The translations under genes were made by a program, and so were the position numbers. A stretch of 64,000 nt of DNA. Source: Caldicellulosiruptor owensensis OL. Lineage in GTDB: Bacteria; Bacillota; Thermoanaerobacteria; Caldicellulosiruptorales; Caldicellulosiruptoraceae. Position 1 is the stretch's first letter, and each line of letters starts with the position of its first letter. Location of the stretch: positions 1,294,501-1,358,500 of the forward strand of contig NC_014657.1 in the NCBI RefSeq assembly GCF_000166335.1, in the 5' to 3' direction. Below, in pieces: positions 28,924-36,802 of this stretch. The notes below the pieces were generated by a model that saw only the letters and a program-made list of their open reading frames with translations, was not told the origin of the DNA and searched no databases.

Positions 28924-29901
28924 CTACACGACTTTATATATTTCATCTATTGGCAACTCATTGATATAAATTCTCTCTCCACTTTTAGAAATAAATTCTA
29001 TACTTTGTTTTTCCATAATTTCTCCTACTACACAGCATTCAATGCCATTTCTCCAAAGCTTTTTTACCAGTTCATCTGCCTTGTTTGTCGTAATTAACAT
29101 ACTTCCACTTGAGATAAGCTTATATGGATTTAAATTAAAAAAATCGCACACTTTCTGAACTGCACTACTGAGATTTATCATATTTTCATATATTACTGCA
29201 CCTTTACTTGATGCTCTGCACACCTCATATATAGCTCCAAAAAGTCCGCCTTCTGTAATATCATGCATACTTGAGGCATATTCTCTTGCTATCATCCCTT
29301 CCTTTACAACACTTAATTTTTCCATAAAGCTTTCTATTTCCTTTTCTTCGTGGCTATTTAATATATCCTTCAGTTTTTCTTTATACTTGTTATATAAAAT
29401 AAAAGTACCTTCTAAACCTATCGTTTTTGTGATAACAATTTTATCACCAGGCTTTGCTCCACCTGTAGAGATAAGAAGCCCTTTTTTTACCTTTCCAAAA
29501 CCAGTTGAAACAATCAATGGTCTTGTGACTGCAGTTGTCACTTCACTGTGTCCGCCCAAAAGATGTATGTTTAATTTATTGCAAGCATCTCTTATTTGAG
29601 TTAATATATGCGCAAATTCATCCTCACCACTTCCAGGGGGAAGAAGCACAGTAGTAAGTATTCCAAGTGGCTGTGCTCCAGCTGCCGCCAAGTCATTGCA
29701 AGCAACAACCACCGACAAAAAACCACTCATACTGTCGCCTGCTGTAATTGGATCCATGGTAAGAACAGCTATTTCTCCTTCGATATCTACAGCAGCACAA
29801 TCTTCTCCAATATTAGGAAACAACAAAATGTTTTTGCTTGTTTTTGATTTACTAAAGATATGTTTTTGTAGTATCTCTACAGGTATCTTTCCTATATCCA
29901 A
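28924..29901 (-). CDS. AIR-synthase-related (HypE/ThiL/PurM-fold) protein
   Basis: The 325-residue protein shows the PurM/HypE/SelD-superfamily fold. It has NIGEDCAAVDIEGEIAVLTM near the start, a VACNDLAAAGAQPLGILTTVL helix and the loop LLGGHSEVTTAVTRP. ASSMHDITEGGLFGAIYEV follows in the second half. Members bind ATP or a phosphorylated substrate. It belongs to the stand-alone AIR-synthase-related group seen in clostridia, whose reaction is not established. It lacks the C-terminal HypE tail with a terminal Cys, so hydrogenase maturation is not indicated. The likely start is a TTG behind AAAGGGGGTC. It is 22 nt upstream of the response-regulator gene. Confidence 0.8.
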   Translation of the reverse strand: MDIGKIPVEILQKHIFSKSKTSKNILLFPNIGEDCAAVDIEGEIAVLTMDPITAGDSMSGFLSVVVACNDLAAAGAQPLGILTTVLLPPGSGEDEFAHILTQIRDACNKLNIHLLGGHSEVTTAVTRPLIVSTGFGKVKKGLLISTGGAKPGDKIVITKTIGLEGTFILYNKYKEKLKDILNSHEEKEIESFMEKLSVVKEGMIAREYASSMHDITEGGLFGAIYEVCRASSKGAVIYENMINLSSAVQKVCDFFNLNPYKLISSGSMLITTNKADELVKKLWRNGIECCVVGEIMEKQSIEFISKSGERIYINELPIDEIYKVV

Positions 29902-29928
29902 AAAGAAGACCCCCTTTGCCTCTTCAAT

Positions 29929-30288
29929 TTAAAATACCCTATCTGGCAAAAATATATCAAACATCCCTACAACAAAAGAGGTAATCAAGTTAGCTATAAT
30001 GGGTACTTTAATACCTGGTACTGACATATTACCAAAATACAAAATAGCAAAAGTTACTAAAAAAGCAATTATTCCTCTTCCTATAGGGGTTCTATAAAGT
30101 GTTGTTATTCTCTCAATTATATATGTTATCACAGATATTGCTACAATTAAAGCTATTCCTATCATCCAATTGCTGAATACAAAGTTAGGGTAGATGAGCT
30201 GCATCAAAAGCATCATAAAAGAAGCAACAACAAATCTCACAATTATACCAAGCCAGCTTGCATACCTTTTTTCAGTTTTTTCACTCAT
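29929..30288 (-). CDS. Small four-helix membrane protein, function unknown
   Basis: The 119-residue protein has a charged start (MSEKTEKRYASW) and then about four hydrophobic segments: around 13-30, 38-56, 70-88 and 92-110. Topology and size resemble the YndM/DUF2512 or small holin-like families, but I am not certain. The start at ATG 30288 is chosen because AGGAGGTG stands 8 nt before it; an upstream in-frame start would lie before this site. That ribosome-binding site is inside a perfect inverted repeat with the end of pgsA, which suggests translational control or coupling. Confidence 0.7.
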   Translation of the reverse strand: MSEKTEKRYASWLGIIVRFVVASFMMLLMQLIYPNFVFSNWMIGIALIVAISVITYIIERITTLYRTPIGRGIIAFLVTFAILYFGNMSVPGIKVPIIANLITSFVVGMFDIFLPDRVF

Positions 30289-30290
30289 AA

Positions 30291-30355
30291 CAAAAGCACC
30301 TCCTATTTGTAGGTTAACCAACTTATAATGCAGTTATTCACGGGAGGTGCTTTTG
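30291..30355 (-). promoter_or_regulatory. Inverted repeat pairing the end of pgsA with the next gene's ribosome-binding site
   Basis: CAAAAGCACCTCC (30291-30303) and GGAGGTGCTTTTG (30343-30355) are perfect 13-bp reverse complements with a 39-nt loop. In the minus-strand mRNA the first arm is encoded by the last sense codons of pgsA (Leu-Lys-Ser-Thr-Ser). The second arm contains the AGGAGGTG site of the gene at 29929-30288. Ribosomes finishing pgsA would open the stem, so translation of the second gene may depend on translation of pgsA. Confidence 0.65.
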
Positions 30356-30873
30356 AGTCTTTTATATTCATTTACATATTTTGATACATACATTACAAGT
30401 GCAAAAATAGCAAAAATTAGAGCCAATATGAGTGTAAAAAAGGATATCTGCCATCTTAAGATTAACGAGACAATGGCTATGTAAAACAAAAAAGTAGAAA
30501 GCTTGCCATAGATATTAGCAGAAACCACTATTTTTATCTTCCCATATAAGAGAGCTGAACCTACTATCATAAAAATCTCTTTTGCAAGAACAATATAAAA
30601 AACCCATGAAGGTATATATTCTTTCAAAACAAGGCACCATAAGACAGTAAGTATCATCAACTTGTCTGCAAGCGGGTCAAATAGCTTCCCAAATTGTGTA
30701 ACCATATTGTATCTTCGTGCAATAAAACCATCTAAAACATCAGTGAGTCCTGATAATAAAAATATACTTAGCGCTATCAGATAATTGTACTTCAGATGAG
30801 AAAGAAATATTGCAGCAAATACTGGTACCAATATAAATCTTAAAATTGTGAGAATATTTGGTAGATTCAACAA
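30334..30873 (-). CDS. pgsA: CDP-diacylglycerol-glycerol-3-phosphate 3-phosphatidyltransferase
   Basis: The 179-residue membrane enzyme makes phosphatidylglycerol phosphate, the precursor of phosphatidylglycerol. The CDP-alcohol phosphotransferase signature D-x2-D-G-x2-A-R-x8-G-x3-D-x3-D is complete in TDVLDGFIARRYNMVTQFG and the following KLFDPLADK. Several transmembrane helices span the rest. It begins MLNLPNILTILRFILVPVFA, the standard PgsA start. Its last codons form one arm of the hairpin described for the downstream gene. Confidence 0.95.
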   Translation of the reverse strand: MLNLPNILTILRFILVPVFAAIFLSHLKYNYLIALSIFLLSGLTDVLDGFIARRYNMVTQFGKLFDPLADKLMILTVLWCLVLKEYIPSWVFYIVLAKEIFMIVGSALLYGKIKIVVSANIYGKLSTFLFYIAIVSLILRWQISFFTLILALIFAIFALVMYVSKYVNEYKRLKSTSRE

Positions 30874-30945
30874 CTACACCTCTTTTTTCTTTTGTCACTT
30901 TTTATGATTTTATCATATTTCAAAGATAATATCTATATCACATCT

Positions 30946-31590
30946 TTAGTTCGCGTTCTCTCCCTTTTCTACTCTTTCAAGCTTAAATATAGAGACCTCG
31001 TAAGCAGTTCTTATCTCTACTCTACCATCTTCCAATTTCTTTTGATAATCTCTACTTTGCACTCTTCCCCATATTTTTATGTTATCACCTATTTGAAATG
31101 TGCTTGCAAAACGGGCATTTCTCCCCCAAGCAATGCAAGGAATATAATCTGACTTCCCATACAGTCTGTTTACCGCGAGCAAAATATCTGTTATTTCCCT
31201 TCCTAAAGGCGTGGTGCGATACTGAGGTTTTTTGCACACATATCCATTTAAAAATATCTCATTGATATTCTTCGAAGGGTCAATACTCTCAACATTTTTA
31301 ATGTCCCTTGCAAATACTGTTAAGATGAGTCTGTTTCCTACATTTGAAGGATTATTGTATGACCTAAACTGTCCTATTACCTCTACCGAACTTCCCTCTT
31401 CAAGATTTACATTGATTAAAAGTCTATCAGAAACTGTTACAATTAAAATATCCTTTTGCTGAGAAAGTCGGGGAACTTCAAGCTTAAATGTAAAAAATTT
31501 TTCACCAAAACTCTCATGACTAAAATTAAGTGAAGTAACAACCTTTCCACACAAGTAAACTCTGTTGTTTTCTAAAGGGTTTTGAGACAT
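30946..31590 (-). CDS. Single-stranded DNA-binding-like protein with two OB folds
   Basis: The 214-residue protein shows two successive SSB-type OB folds. Domain 1 (about 5-98) starts NNRVYLCGKVVTSLNFS. Domain 2 (about 105-208) starts NEIFLNGYVCKKPQYRTTPLG and contains IPCIAWGRNARFAS, a typical SSB core motif. Ordinary bacterial SSB has a single OB fold and an acidic tail ending DDIPF; neither that tail nor a Gly-rich linker is seen here. It may be a specialised SSB, or a dimeric rather than tetrameric type. I choose ATG 31590 (MSQNP), with AAAGGATGA upstream; an in-frame GTG three codons earlier is too close to that site. Confidence 0.8.
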   Translation of the reverse strand: MSQNPLENNRVYLCGKVVTSLNFSHESFGEKFFTFKLEVPRLSQQKDILIVTVSDRLLINVNLEEGSSVEVIGQFRSYNNPSNVGNRLILTVFARDIKNVESIDPSKNINEIFLNGYVCKKPQYRTTPLGREITDILLAVNRLYGKSDYIPCIAWGRNARFASTFQIGDNIKIWGRVQSRDYQKKLEDGRVEIRTAYEVSIFKLERVEKGENAN

Positions 31591-31653
31591 GACAAACACT
31601 CATCCTTTCGTACTTTTTTAGCCTATTTTTATACTATTCAACAAAGTAAATTT

Positions 31654-32247
31654 TTAGACATTCAAATTCAAACCACACAAACTTTTTAAAGTGGCAGAAA
31701 TTACACAGACAGATATCCCCTCTTCCTCTTTTTGTAGATTTTCTTTTTCTTTTATTTCTTTCTCGGCAATAATATTGCCATCAATGGTCTCAACAGCTCT
31801 CTGGAAAAATAAGCTCAGGCTTACCTTGTTGTCACTGCCATAATCAAGATGAGTTATATTTATGGTGTTTTGGGATGAAAAACCTATGTCTACAACTTTA
31901 CAAGAAGCATTTTTTAATACCAAAGGTACGTTATTATCCACAAAGATTAAAATTTTCTGGTGCTTATTAAAAGTGTCTTTCCACCTACTTAAAATCTCAT
32001 TCTGAAGGACAACAATGAATTCACAATATTTTATAACATTTTGTGGACAATCCAAATAAAAAATGATATAATCAAATGGAAGATTAAAGTTTGTAAGCAA
32101 ATTTGTAATTTTTTCGGCACTGATTTTTTCGTTCGCTAAATCTATCTCTAATATTTTTTTTACCCTTTTTTTTGCAAAATCAACAAAATCACTCCTAAAT
32201 ATCTTCTTGTACGAGGGGTTTTCATACAACACTCCTATCTTTACCAT
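31654..32247 (-). CDS. Uncharacterised 197-residue protein
   Basis: I do not recognise this protein. It begins MVKIGVLYENPSYKKIF and appears to alternate beta strands and helices: FDYIIFYLDC, YCEFIVVLQNE, QKILIFVDNN and CKVVDIGF. That suggests a Rossmann-like or ligase-end domain. A C-terminal tail rich in Glu and Lys is followed by a short hydrophobic stretch. The segment SQNTINITHLDYG recalls nucleotide-fold proteins but no P-loop is visible. The ATG is preceded by a GAGGAG site. It lies between the double-OB SSB-like gene and a polysaccharide deacetylase gene and is probably co-transcribed with one or both. Confidence 0.65.
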   Translation of the reverse strand: MVKIGVLYENPSYKKIFRSDFVDFAKKRVKKILEIDLANEKISAEKITNLLTNFNLPFDYIIFYLDCPQNVIKYCEFIVVLQNEILSRWKDTFNKHQKILIFVDNNVPLVLKNASCKVVDIGFSSQNTINITHLDYGSDNKVSLSLFFQRAVETIDGNIIAEKEIKEKENLQKEEEGISVCVISATLKSLCGLNLNV

Positions 32248-32314
32248 TTTATTTTTCTCCTCATTGTTTTTACCGCATTTATTAGTGTGACCATTCTTTT
32301 TTCAATTATTTAAA

Positions 32315-33088
32315 TCACCTTTCTATTTTTCTCTGAACACCTTGGTGGTCAATATAATAACCATCTTTGTATATTAGTTCTGATACTGTTACAAATTGAT
32401 ACCCCTGCTTGGAAAGACTACTGAGTATAATCGGCAGAGCGAATTTAGTATTTTCGGCATTATTATGAAACAATACAATAGAGCCGCTTTTTACTCTCTT
32501 CAATACTCTCTGTGCAATCTCTTGGGCAGATAAATCTTTCCAATCAAGTGAATCAACATCCCACTGAATAACATAATATCCCAAGGAAGAAAGAGTTCTT
32601 ATTAAAGTATTATTGTAATCACCATACGGGGGCCTAAAAATCACTGGTCTTTTGTGAATAATCCTCATAATTTTTTCTTCATAGCTTTTAATATCTCTAA
32701 TTATCTCAGCTTCAGATAATCTTGACATGTGAAGATGCTTGTCAGAATGGCTTCCTATTTCATGCCCTTGACTGAAGATATTCTTTACATCTTCGGGATA
32801 TTTTTCTACCCAAAAGCCTACAAGGAAAAAAGTAGCTTTTGCATTGAATCTTTTGAGTATACTAAGCAGTTCTTTTGTATCGTCGTTTCCCCATGCAGCA
32901 TCAAATGTTAGAGCTATTTTCTTGTCATCCCTGTCAACACAGTAGATTGGTAGAAGCTTTTTTTGATTTACAACCTCTACAGTTAGCCTTGAATAGATAA
33001 AAATAGTGTTTATTATGAGCAAAATAAGAATTGCGAGTAAGACCAGCCTTATAATCTTGGAAATGTTAAAAACTTTTATCATTTTCAT
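32315..33088 (-). CDS. Polysaccharide deacetylase family protein (PdaB-like)
   Basis: The 257-residue protein has an N-terminal membrane segment (about 13-30). Its NodB-type domain removes acetyl groups from peptidoglycan or related glycans outside the membrane. The motifs are IALTFDAAWGND (metal-binding Asp), HEIGSHSDKHLHMS (metal-binding His pair), FRPPYGDYNN and the C-terminal GSIVLFHNN. The TFDAAWG form with extra Ala-Trp is like sporulation-type PdaA/PdaB deacetylases. Whether it acts in spores or vegetative wall is not shown. It lies downstream of a DivIVA-like gene that ends in a terminator, so it likely has its own promoter. Confidence 0.9.
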   Translation of the reverse strand: MKMIKVFNISKIIRLVLLAILILLIINTIFIYSRLTVEVVNQKKLLPIYCVDRDDKKIALTFDAAWGNDDTKELLSILKRFNAKATFFLVGFWVEKYPEDVKNIFSQGHEIGSHSDKHLHMSRLSEAEIIRDIKSYEEKIMRIIHKRPVIFRPPYGDYNNTLIRTLSSLGYYVIQWDVDSLDWKDLSAQEIAQRVLKRVKSGSIVLFHNNAENTKFALPIILSSLSKQGYQFVTVSELIYKDGYYIDHQGVQRKIER

Positions 33089-33140
33089 TCTACAAAGTTT
33101 GTTCTAAGGTAAATTTATGAAAATGACAGTAATAATATGA

Positions 33141-33179
33141 AAAAATTAGAGTAGCATACTTTTTACATAATGCTACTCT
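33141..33179 (-). terminator. Terminator overlapping the end of the DivIVA-like gene
   Basis: Perfect 10-bp stem AGAGTAGCAT (33148-33157) / ATGCTACTCT (33170-33179). On the minus strand it is followed by AATTTTTTC. The promoter-proximal arm is formed by the last sense codons of the upstream gene (stop at 33165-33163). Confidence 0.85.
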
Positions 33180-33618
33180 CTTCTTGAAGTTCAGGTTGAG
33201 AGCTACCTATAGCTTTCTCATCAAATTTAGAAATGAAGGATTGAAGTTCTCCTTTTATTCGCTTTATTTCGTCTTTTAAATTTTGAAGAAGCTTTTCATG
33301 CTCCTCAATTTCAGCAAGAAGAGCTCTCTTTTTGTTTTCTCCCTCTTCAATTGCTTTTGATACGATACTCTCTGCCTTTTCCTGAGCAATTATGAGAAGC
33401 TCAGCAATTTTTATTTTCTGCTCGTTCAACTTTGAAAGCTCTTCCTCAAGCTTTTTCAAAGTATTCTTTAACTCCTCATTTTCTTTCTGGAGCTCTTCAA
33501 TCTTTTCCTGTTTCTCTTTTATTTCTTTTTCATAGGTCATCTCCAAATTGTTTAAATACTCTATCACAGAACTTGGTTTAAAACCCCTAAAAGCCCTTGC
33601 AAATTTGTATGTATTCAT
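33163..33618 (-). CDS. DivIVA-like coiled-coil protein
   Basis: The 151-residue protein begins MNTYKFARAFRGFKPSSVIE followed by YLNNLE. This matches the DivIVA N-terminal pattern 'F-R-x-R-G-[YF]-x-x-x-x-V-x-x-[FY]-L', which binds curved membrane. A long coiled coil (about 27-135), rich in Glu, Lys and Leu heptads, follows, with a short polar tail. Such proteins organise the cell pole or septum. The Arg-Gly is present but the usual Asp of the 'VD-x-FL' motif is replaced, so membrane targeting may differ. It is monocistronic: a terminator lies at its end. Confidence 0.75.
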   Translation of the reverse strand: MNTYKFARAFRGFKPSSVIEYLNNLEMTYEKEIKEKQEKIEELQKENEELKNTLKKLEEELSKLNEQKIKIAELLIIAQEKAESIVSKAIEEGENKKRALLAEIEEHEKLLQNLKDEIKRIKGELQSFISKFDEKAIGSSQPELQEESSIM

Positions 33619-33690
33619 TTTTCCCTCCAGATTCTCTTAAGACCTTTTTGAATATTTTAACACAAAAAAGATTATTTTTGTATATCAAAA

Positions 33691-34419
33691 TCAATCACCA
33701 AAAACCAAGTCCTTTACCACCTCATAAGCCATAATAAATCCTGCAACAGGTGGAACAAACGAAATACTTGCTGGAACATGCTTTTTTTCTGACTCTTCTT
33801 TTAAATATCTATAATCGGGTTTTGATGGTTTTTCCTCAGAGTACACAACCTTTAAACTCTTAATATTTTCTTTTCTCAGAATACTTCTAAGTTTTTTAGC
33901 AAGCGGACAATAACGTGTAGAATATATATCAGAAACTTTTACAAGCAAAGGATTTATCCTGTTGCCCATACCCATACAGCTTATTATTTTTATGTTCTCT
34001 TTTGAAGAAAATTTGATAAGTGCAACCTTTGCCCCAATATCATCTATTGCATCTACTATATAATCCAAATTCACATTCTCAAAAATCTCATAAATATTCT
34101 CGGATGTAATTTTCTTAGGTATTATTTCTATTTTCACAAAAGGGTTTATTTCAACTGCCCTTTCACGTGCAATCTCCACTTTATATCTTCCTATACTCGG
34201 CATAGTTGCTATTAGTTGGCGGTTCAAATTAGTGGGAACAACTCTATCTTTGTCAACAATAACAAAATTTCCTACTCCACAGCGAACAAGAGCTTCAAAC
34301 GCAAAACTTCCAACTCCACCAAGCCCACACACTGCTACTTTTGCCTTTGACAGTTTTTCAATCTTATCTTCTCCAATTAGCATCATAGTTCTTTGGAAAA
34401 TATCTGCTGGACCTATCAA
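33691..34419 (-). CDS. tcdA: tRNA threonylcarbamoyladenosine dehydratase (ThiF/E1-like)
   Basis: The 242-residue E1-like ATPase uses ATP to cyclise t6A to ct6A at position 37 of tRNAs. The adenylation domain has VAVCGLGGVGSFAFEALVRCG, IVDKDRVVPTNLNRQ and YIVDAIDDIGAKVALI. The substrate and length fit TcdA/CsdL rather than ThiF or MoeB, since no CxxC zinc pairs are seen. I prefer the TTG at 34419, which has GAAAGGGGAG about 10 nt upstream; an internal ATG pair at 34386 lacks a site. The gene follows the structured RNA candidate and its terminator. Confidence 0.88.
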   Translation of the reverse strand: MIGPADIFQRTMMLIGEDKIEKLSKAKVAVCGLGGVGSFAFEALVRCGVGNFVIVDKDRVVPTNLNRQLIATMPSIGRYKVEIARERAVEINPFVKIEIIPKKITSENIYEIFENVNLDYIVDAIDDIGAKVALIKFSSKENIKIISCMGMGNRINPLLVKVSDIYSTRYCPLAKKLRSILRKENIKSLKVVYSEEKPSKPDYRYLKEESEKKHVPASISFVPPVAGFIMAYEVVKDLVFGD

Positions 34420-34439
34420 TATTCTAATTCTCCCCTTTC

Positions 34440-34475
34440 AAAAAAAATAAAGACCCTTTTTGGTTTGGGGTCTTT
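34440..34475 (-). terminator. Terminator of the structured RNA candidate
   Basis: Perfect 8-bp stem AAAGACCC (34449-34456) / GGGTCTTT (34468-34475). On the minus strand it is followed by ATTTTTTTT. It stands 20 nt before the tcdA start and directly follows the GC-rich structured region. Confidence 0.9.
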
Positions 34476-34731
34476 CTTCTTTACATGTCAGGAACTCCAC
34501 CATGCCGTCCTCAGGGAGTTTCCCAGACCCTGCCTCAGCAGGTGGGTATCCTGCCAATAGCTTTGCATTACTTCCTGTTTGTCACCCAAAGATATACTTG
34601 GGTGGGAAGCCTATGCGCCACTATTGGACTCCGGATTCCCTTTTTTGATGGTGTTGGCCTGGAACTTCACCATCTTGTAACGCACACGGCAGAGTTCCTG
34701 CCATAGCTTTGTTTTTTCATTTCTAATTTCT
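34440..34731 (-). ncRNA. Structured non-coding RNA candidate of unknown class (~290 nt)
   Basis: This is the only gene-free stretch longer than 300 nt, and it is clearly richer in G and C than its surroundings, as structured RNAs are in AT-rich thermophiles. On the minus strand, a closing stem CAGGAACTC (34700-34692) / GAGTTCCTG (34497-34489) is continued by TGCCGT (34691-34686) / ACGGCA (34508-34503). Inside are GATGGTG (34674-34668) / CACCATC (34653-34647) with a 14-nt loop, and CCAATAG (34627-34621) / CTATTGG (34560-34554). The latter encloses CTTCC / GGAAG (34609-34605, 34575-34571) and CACCCAA / TTGGGTG. A promoter and a terminator flank it. I found no tmRNA, RNase P, SRP, T-box or common riboswitch motifs. 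A 6S-like closing stem was considered, but the branched interior does not fit well. No open frame inside looks coding. Confidence 0.7.
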
Positions 34732-34737
34732 AATTTA

Positions 34738-34766
34738 AATATATCACAGATTTTTAGAGTTTTCAA
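34738..34766 (-). promoter_or_regulatory. Promoter of the structured RNA candidate
   Basis: On the minus strand TTGAAA (34766-34761) and TATATT (34743-34738) are separated by 17 nt, giving a start near 34731. The -35 element lies within the last codons of the upstream activase gene. Confidence 0.6.
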
Positions 34767-35736
34767 TATGATAATTTCTGTTAGATGAGTATTTTTGGCA
34801 TTTATCACCCCACCTTGCCACTAAATTGCCATTACTATAAAAACCAACAACCTCGCAATAATTTGAGCAATCCCGACACTCAAATCCTTTTGTCTCAAAC
34901 TTGCAACCATTGATGTTTTCAAAACCCCTGAATTTGGTGATAAGACCTTTTGTCCTCTCCTTTGCCAGCAGGGCAATACCTATTGCTCCCATCACATTAT
35001 AGTATTTTGGAACTATAATTTGTGTTCCAAGAAGTTGCTCAAAAGCCTTTTTCATTGCTATATTTGCTGCAACACCGCCCTGGAACAGTATTGGACTTTC
35101 CAAGCTTTTCCCTTTCGCCAAATTGGCAAGATAGTTTCTCGCCATAGCTAAACACAGCCCAAAAAGAATATCTTCACAAGGATGTCCAAGCTGCTGTTTG
35201 TGAATCATGTCTGACTCAGCAAACACAGCACACCTGCCAGCTATTCTTACAGGATTTTGTGATTTTATTGCTATTTCACCAAACTTTTCAATCGGAATAT
35301 TAAGTCTCTCTGCTTGTCTATCCAAAAAAGAACCTGTTCCCGCAGCACAGATTGTATTCATAGCAAAATCAATAACAATTCTATCTTTTATTAAGATTAT
35401 TTTCGAATCTTGTCCACCTATTTCAATTATAGTTCTTACATCAGGTACAAAAAAGATTGCGGCCTTTGCATGAGCAGTTATCTCATTTTTTACAATGTCT
35501 GCTCCTACCACCAGCGATGCTAAATGTCTTCCTGACCCTGTAGTTCCAACTCCCTTTATCTGCAAGCTATCTCCATACTTTTCGTACAATGTAGCAAGAG
35601 CTTTCTGCAAAACCTCAATAGGCTTCCCTTGAGTTCTAAGATACATGTTTTCAATAACCTCACCACTTTTATCAAGCAAGACCACATTAGTACTAACAGA
35701 ACCAATGTCAATCCCAAGAAAGAAGTCTTTGCTCAA
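34744..35736 (-). CDS. Acyl-CoA dehydratase activase (BadF/BcrA/HgdC-type ATPase)
   Basis: The 330-residue ASKHA-fold ATPase resembles HgdC, which injects an activating electron into 2-hydroxyacyl-CoA dehydratases. It has LGIDIGSVSTNVVLLDK (phosphate-1), EIGGQDSKII and the iron-sulfur cysteines in NTICAAGTGSF and IAGRCAVFAESD. FQGGVAANIAM and a C-terminal VMGAIGIALLA follow. Two extra Cys pairs near the C-terminus (CRDCSNYCEV) are seen. I choose the TTG at 35736 because AAGGAGTGATAACG precedes it. Its start overlaps the next gene upstream by 29 nt. No dehydratase alpha/beta genes are in the window, so the target is unknown. Confidence 0.87.
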   Translation of the reverse strand: MSKDFFLGIDIGSVSTNVVLLDKSGEVIENMYLRTQGKPIEVLQKALATLYEKYGDSLQIKGVGTTGSGRHLASLVVGADIVKNEITAHAKAAIFFVPDVRTIIEIGGQDSKIILIKDRIVIDFAMNTICAAGTGSFLDRQAERLNIPIEKFGEIAIKSQNPVRIAGRCAVFAESDMIHKQQLGHPCEDILFGLCLAMARNYLANLAKGKSLESPILFQGGVAANIAMKKAFEQLLGTQIIVPKYYNVMGAIGIALLAKERTKGLITKFRGFENINGCKFETKGFECRDCSNYCEVVGFYSNGNLVARWGDKCQKYSSNRNYHIENSKNL

Positions 35737-36802
35737 CGTTATCACTCCTTGCTTCAATTAAGTCTAAAAAAGCTTCTAAACGTGTTTTGATACCTACGTC
35801 ACTGTCAACTTCGTCTATTACAACATGTAGAATAGGAATATTAATTTGATTTTTGATACCATTTAATACTGATTTTGCTATTATTTCTGGCATACATGTG
35901 AGAGGAAAAATATGCAATATTCCATCATATTTCTGGGCTGCAAAGTATTTGGCATAAGAAATGGTCTCTCTTGCGTGGCCTCCAATTAAAGCTGGCATTA
36001 TACCTTTAGAATATCTCTTAACAATTGGATCTTTTCTTTTAAATATTGGATATATTAGATGTGTATCAATCCACTGGGAAATATAAAGATTTCGTTCAAC
36101 CTCACATCCCATCTCACCAAGTATTTTTTCAATGTTCAAGCTTGAAAAACTATCAATAATGGTGTATATCTCTCCTACAATTCCTATTTTTCTGACCTTC
36201 TCATTTACAATGTACAAGTTGTCAAGCAAAACATTCGTGGTATCAACCAATCTTTCCATTTGATCAATTCCGCAAACTTTTAGTGCTTCCTTTCTGAACC
36301 TTTCATATATTTTATCTACGCTTCCCTTAACCATTTCCCTTGGTCTTAAAAAATGTACTTTTTTCTCAATCCCATCTACCTTTTTGGCTAACCTATACAC
36401 TCTCTTTAATACACTGGCTATATTTTTTCTTGCAAATATCTTACTCACCTGCTCCAAAAAATTCCTAAGACCATAAAAAAGAGGTTCAATGACTATCATC
36501 TCTACATCATAGCCCAAATCTTTGATAATCTCCTTTTCAAGTGCACCATAGTATCCAAATCTACATGGTCCACAGCCACCAAAAATTACAATGGTGTCTG
36601 CGCCCATTTCAATTGCTTGGATGAAATTCCCCATGTTCAATTTAAAAGGCAGGCAAATACATTCGGGCGAAATTCTCTTTCCAATTTCAAGAGCGCTTTT
36701 GTTGTTATATGGAGGAATGACCACTTCAAATCCAAGTTCTTCAAAAAGAGCCTTAGCAATAACAAAAAGATTACCCATGTGCGGGAAGGCAACTTTTTTC
36801 AT
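35708..36802 (-). CDS. HgdB/CoA-dehydratase-activase-associated protein
   Basis: The 364-residue protein begins MKKVAFPHMGNLFVIAKALF. It carries cysteines in SPECICLPFKLNMGNF and GGCGPCRFGYYGALE, typical of the DUF2229/HgdB-like modules fused to activases in other clostridia. The Cys-rich segments may bind an iron-sulfur cluster. I choose ATG 36802, with TGGAGGAGTAATAGAG upstream. It overlaps both neighbours (29 nt with the activase, 32 nt with the next gene), suggesting one complex. The reaction is unknown. Confidence 0.75.
   Translation of the reverse strand: MKKVAFPHMGNLFVIAKALFEELGFEVVIPPYNNKSALEIGKRISPECICLPFKLNMGNFIQAIEMGADTIVIFGGCGPCRFGYYGALEKEIIKDLGYDVEMIVIEPLFYGLRNFLEQVSKIFARKNIASVLKRVYRLAKKVDGIEKKVHFLRPREMVKGSVDKIYERFRKEALKVCGIDQMERLVDTTNVLLDNLYIVNEKVRKIGIVGEIYTIIDSFSSLNIEKILGEMGCEVERNLYISQWIDTHLIYPIFKRKDPIVKRYSKGIMPALIGGHARETISYAKYFAAQKYDGILHIFPLTCMPEIIAKSVLNGIKNQINIPILHVVIDEVDSDVGIKTRLEAFLDLIEARSDNVEQRLLSWD

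Noticed and set aside
33625..33690. AT-only stem after tcdA as a terminator
   Set aside because: The possible stem ACAAAAA/TTTTTGT has no G-C core and would be unstable, especially in a thermophile.
34440..34731. Assignment of the structured RNA as RNase P, SRP, tmRNA or a cobalamin riboswitch
   Set aside because: Their diagnostic conserved motifs are absent; short similarities such as GGGAATCCGG are not enough. A 6S RNA was not excluded but not supported by the branched interior.
34460..34808. Short open frames on both strands in the 34.4-34.8 kb gap
   Set aside because: They cross the stems of the structured RNA candidate, have no ribosome-binding sites and give compositionally odd products.
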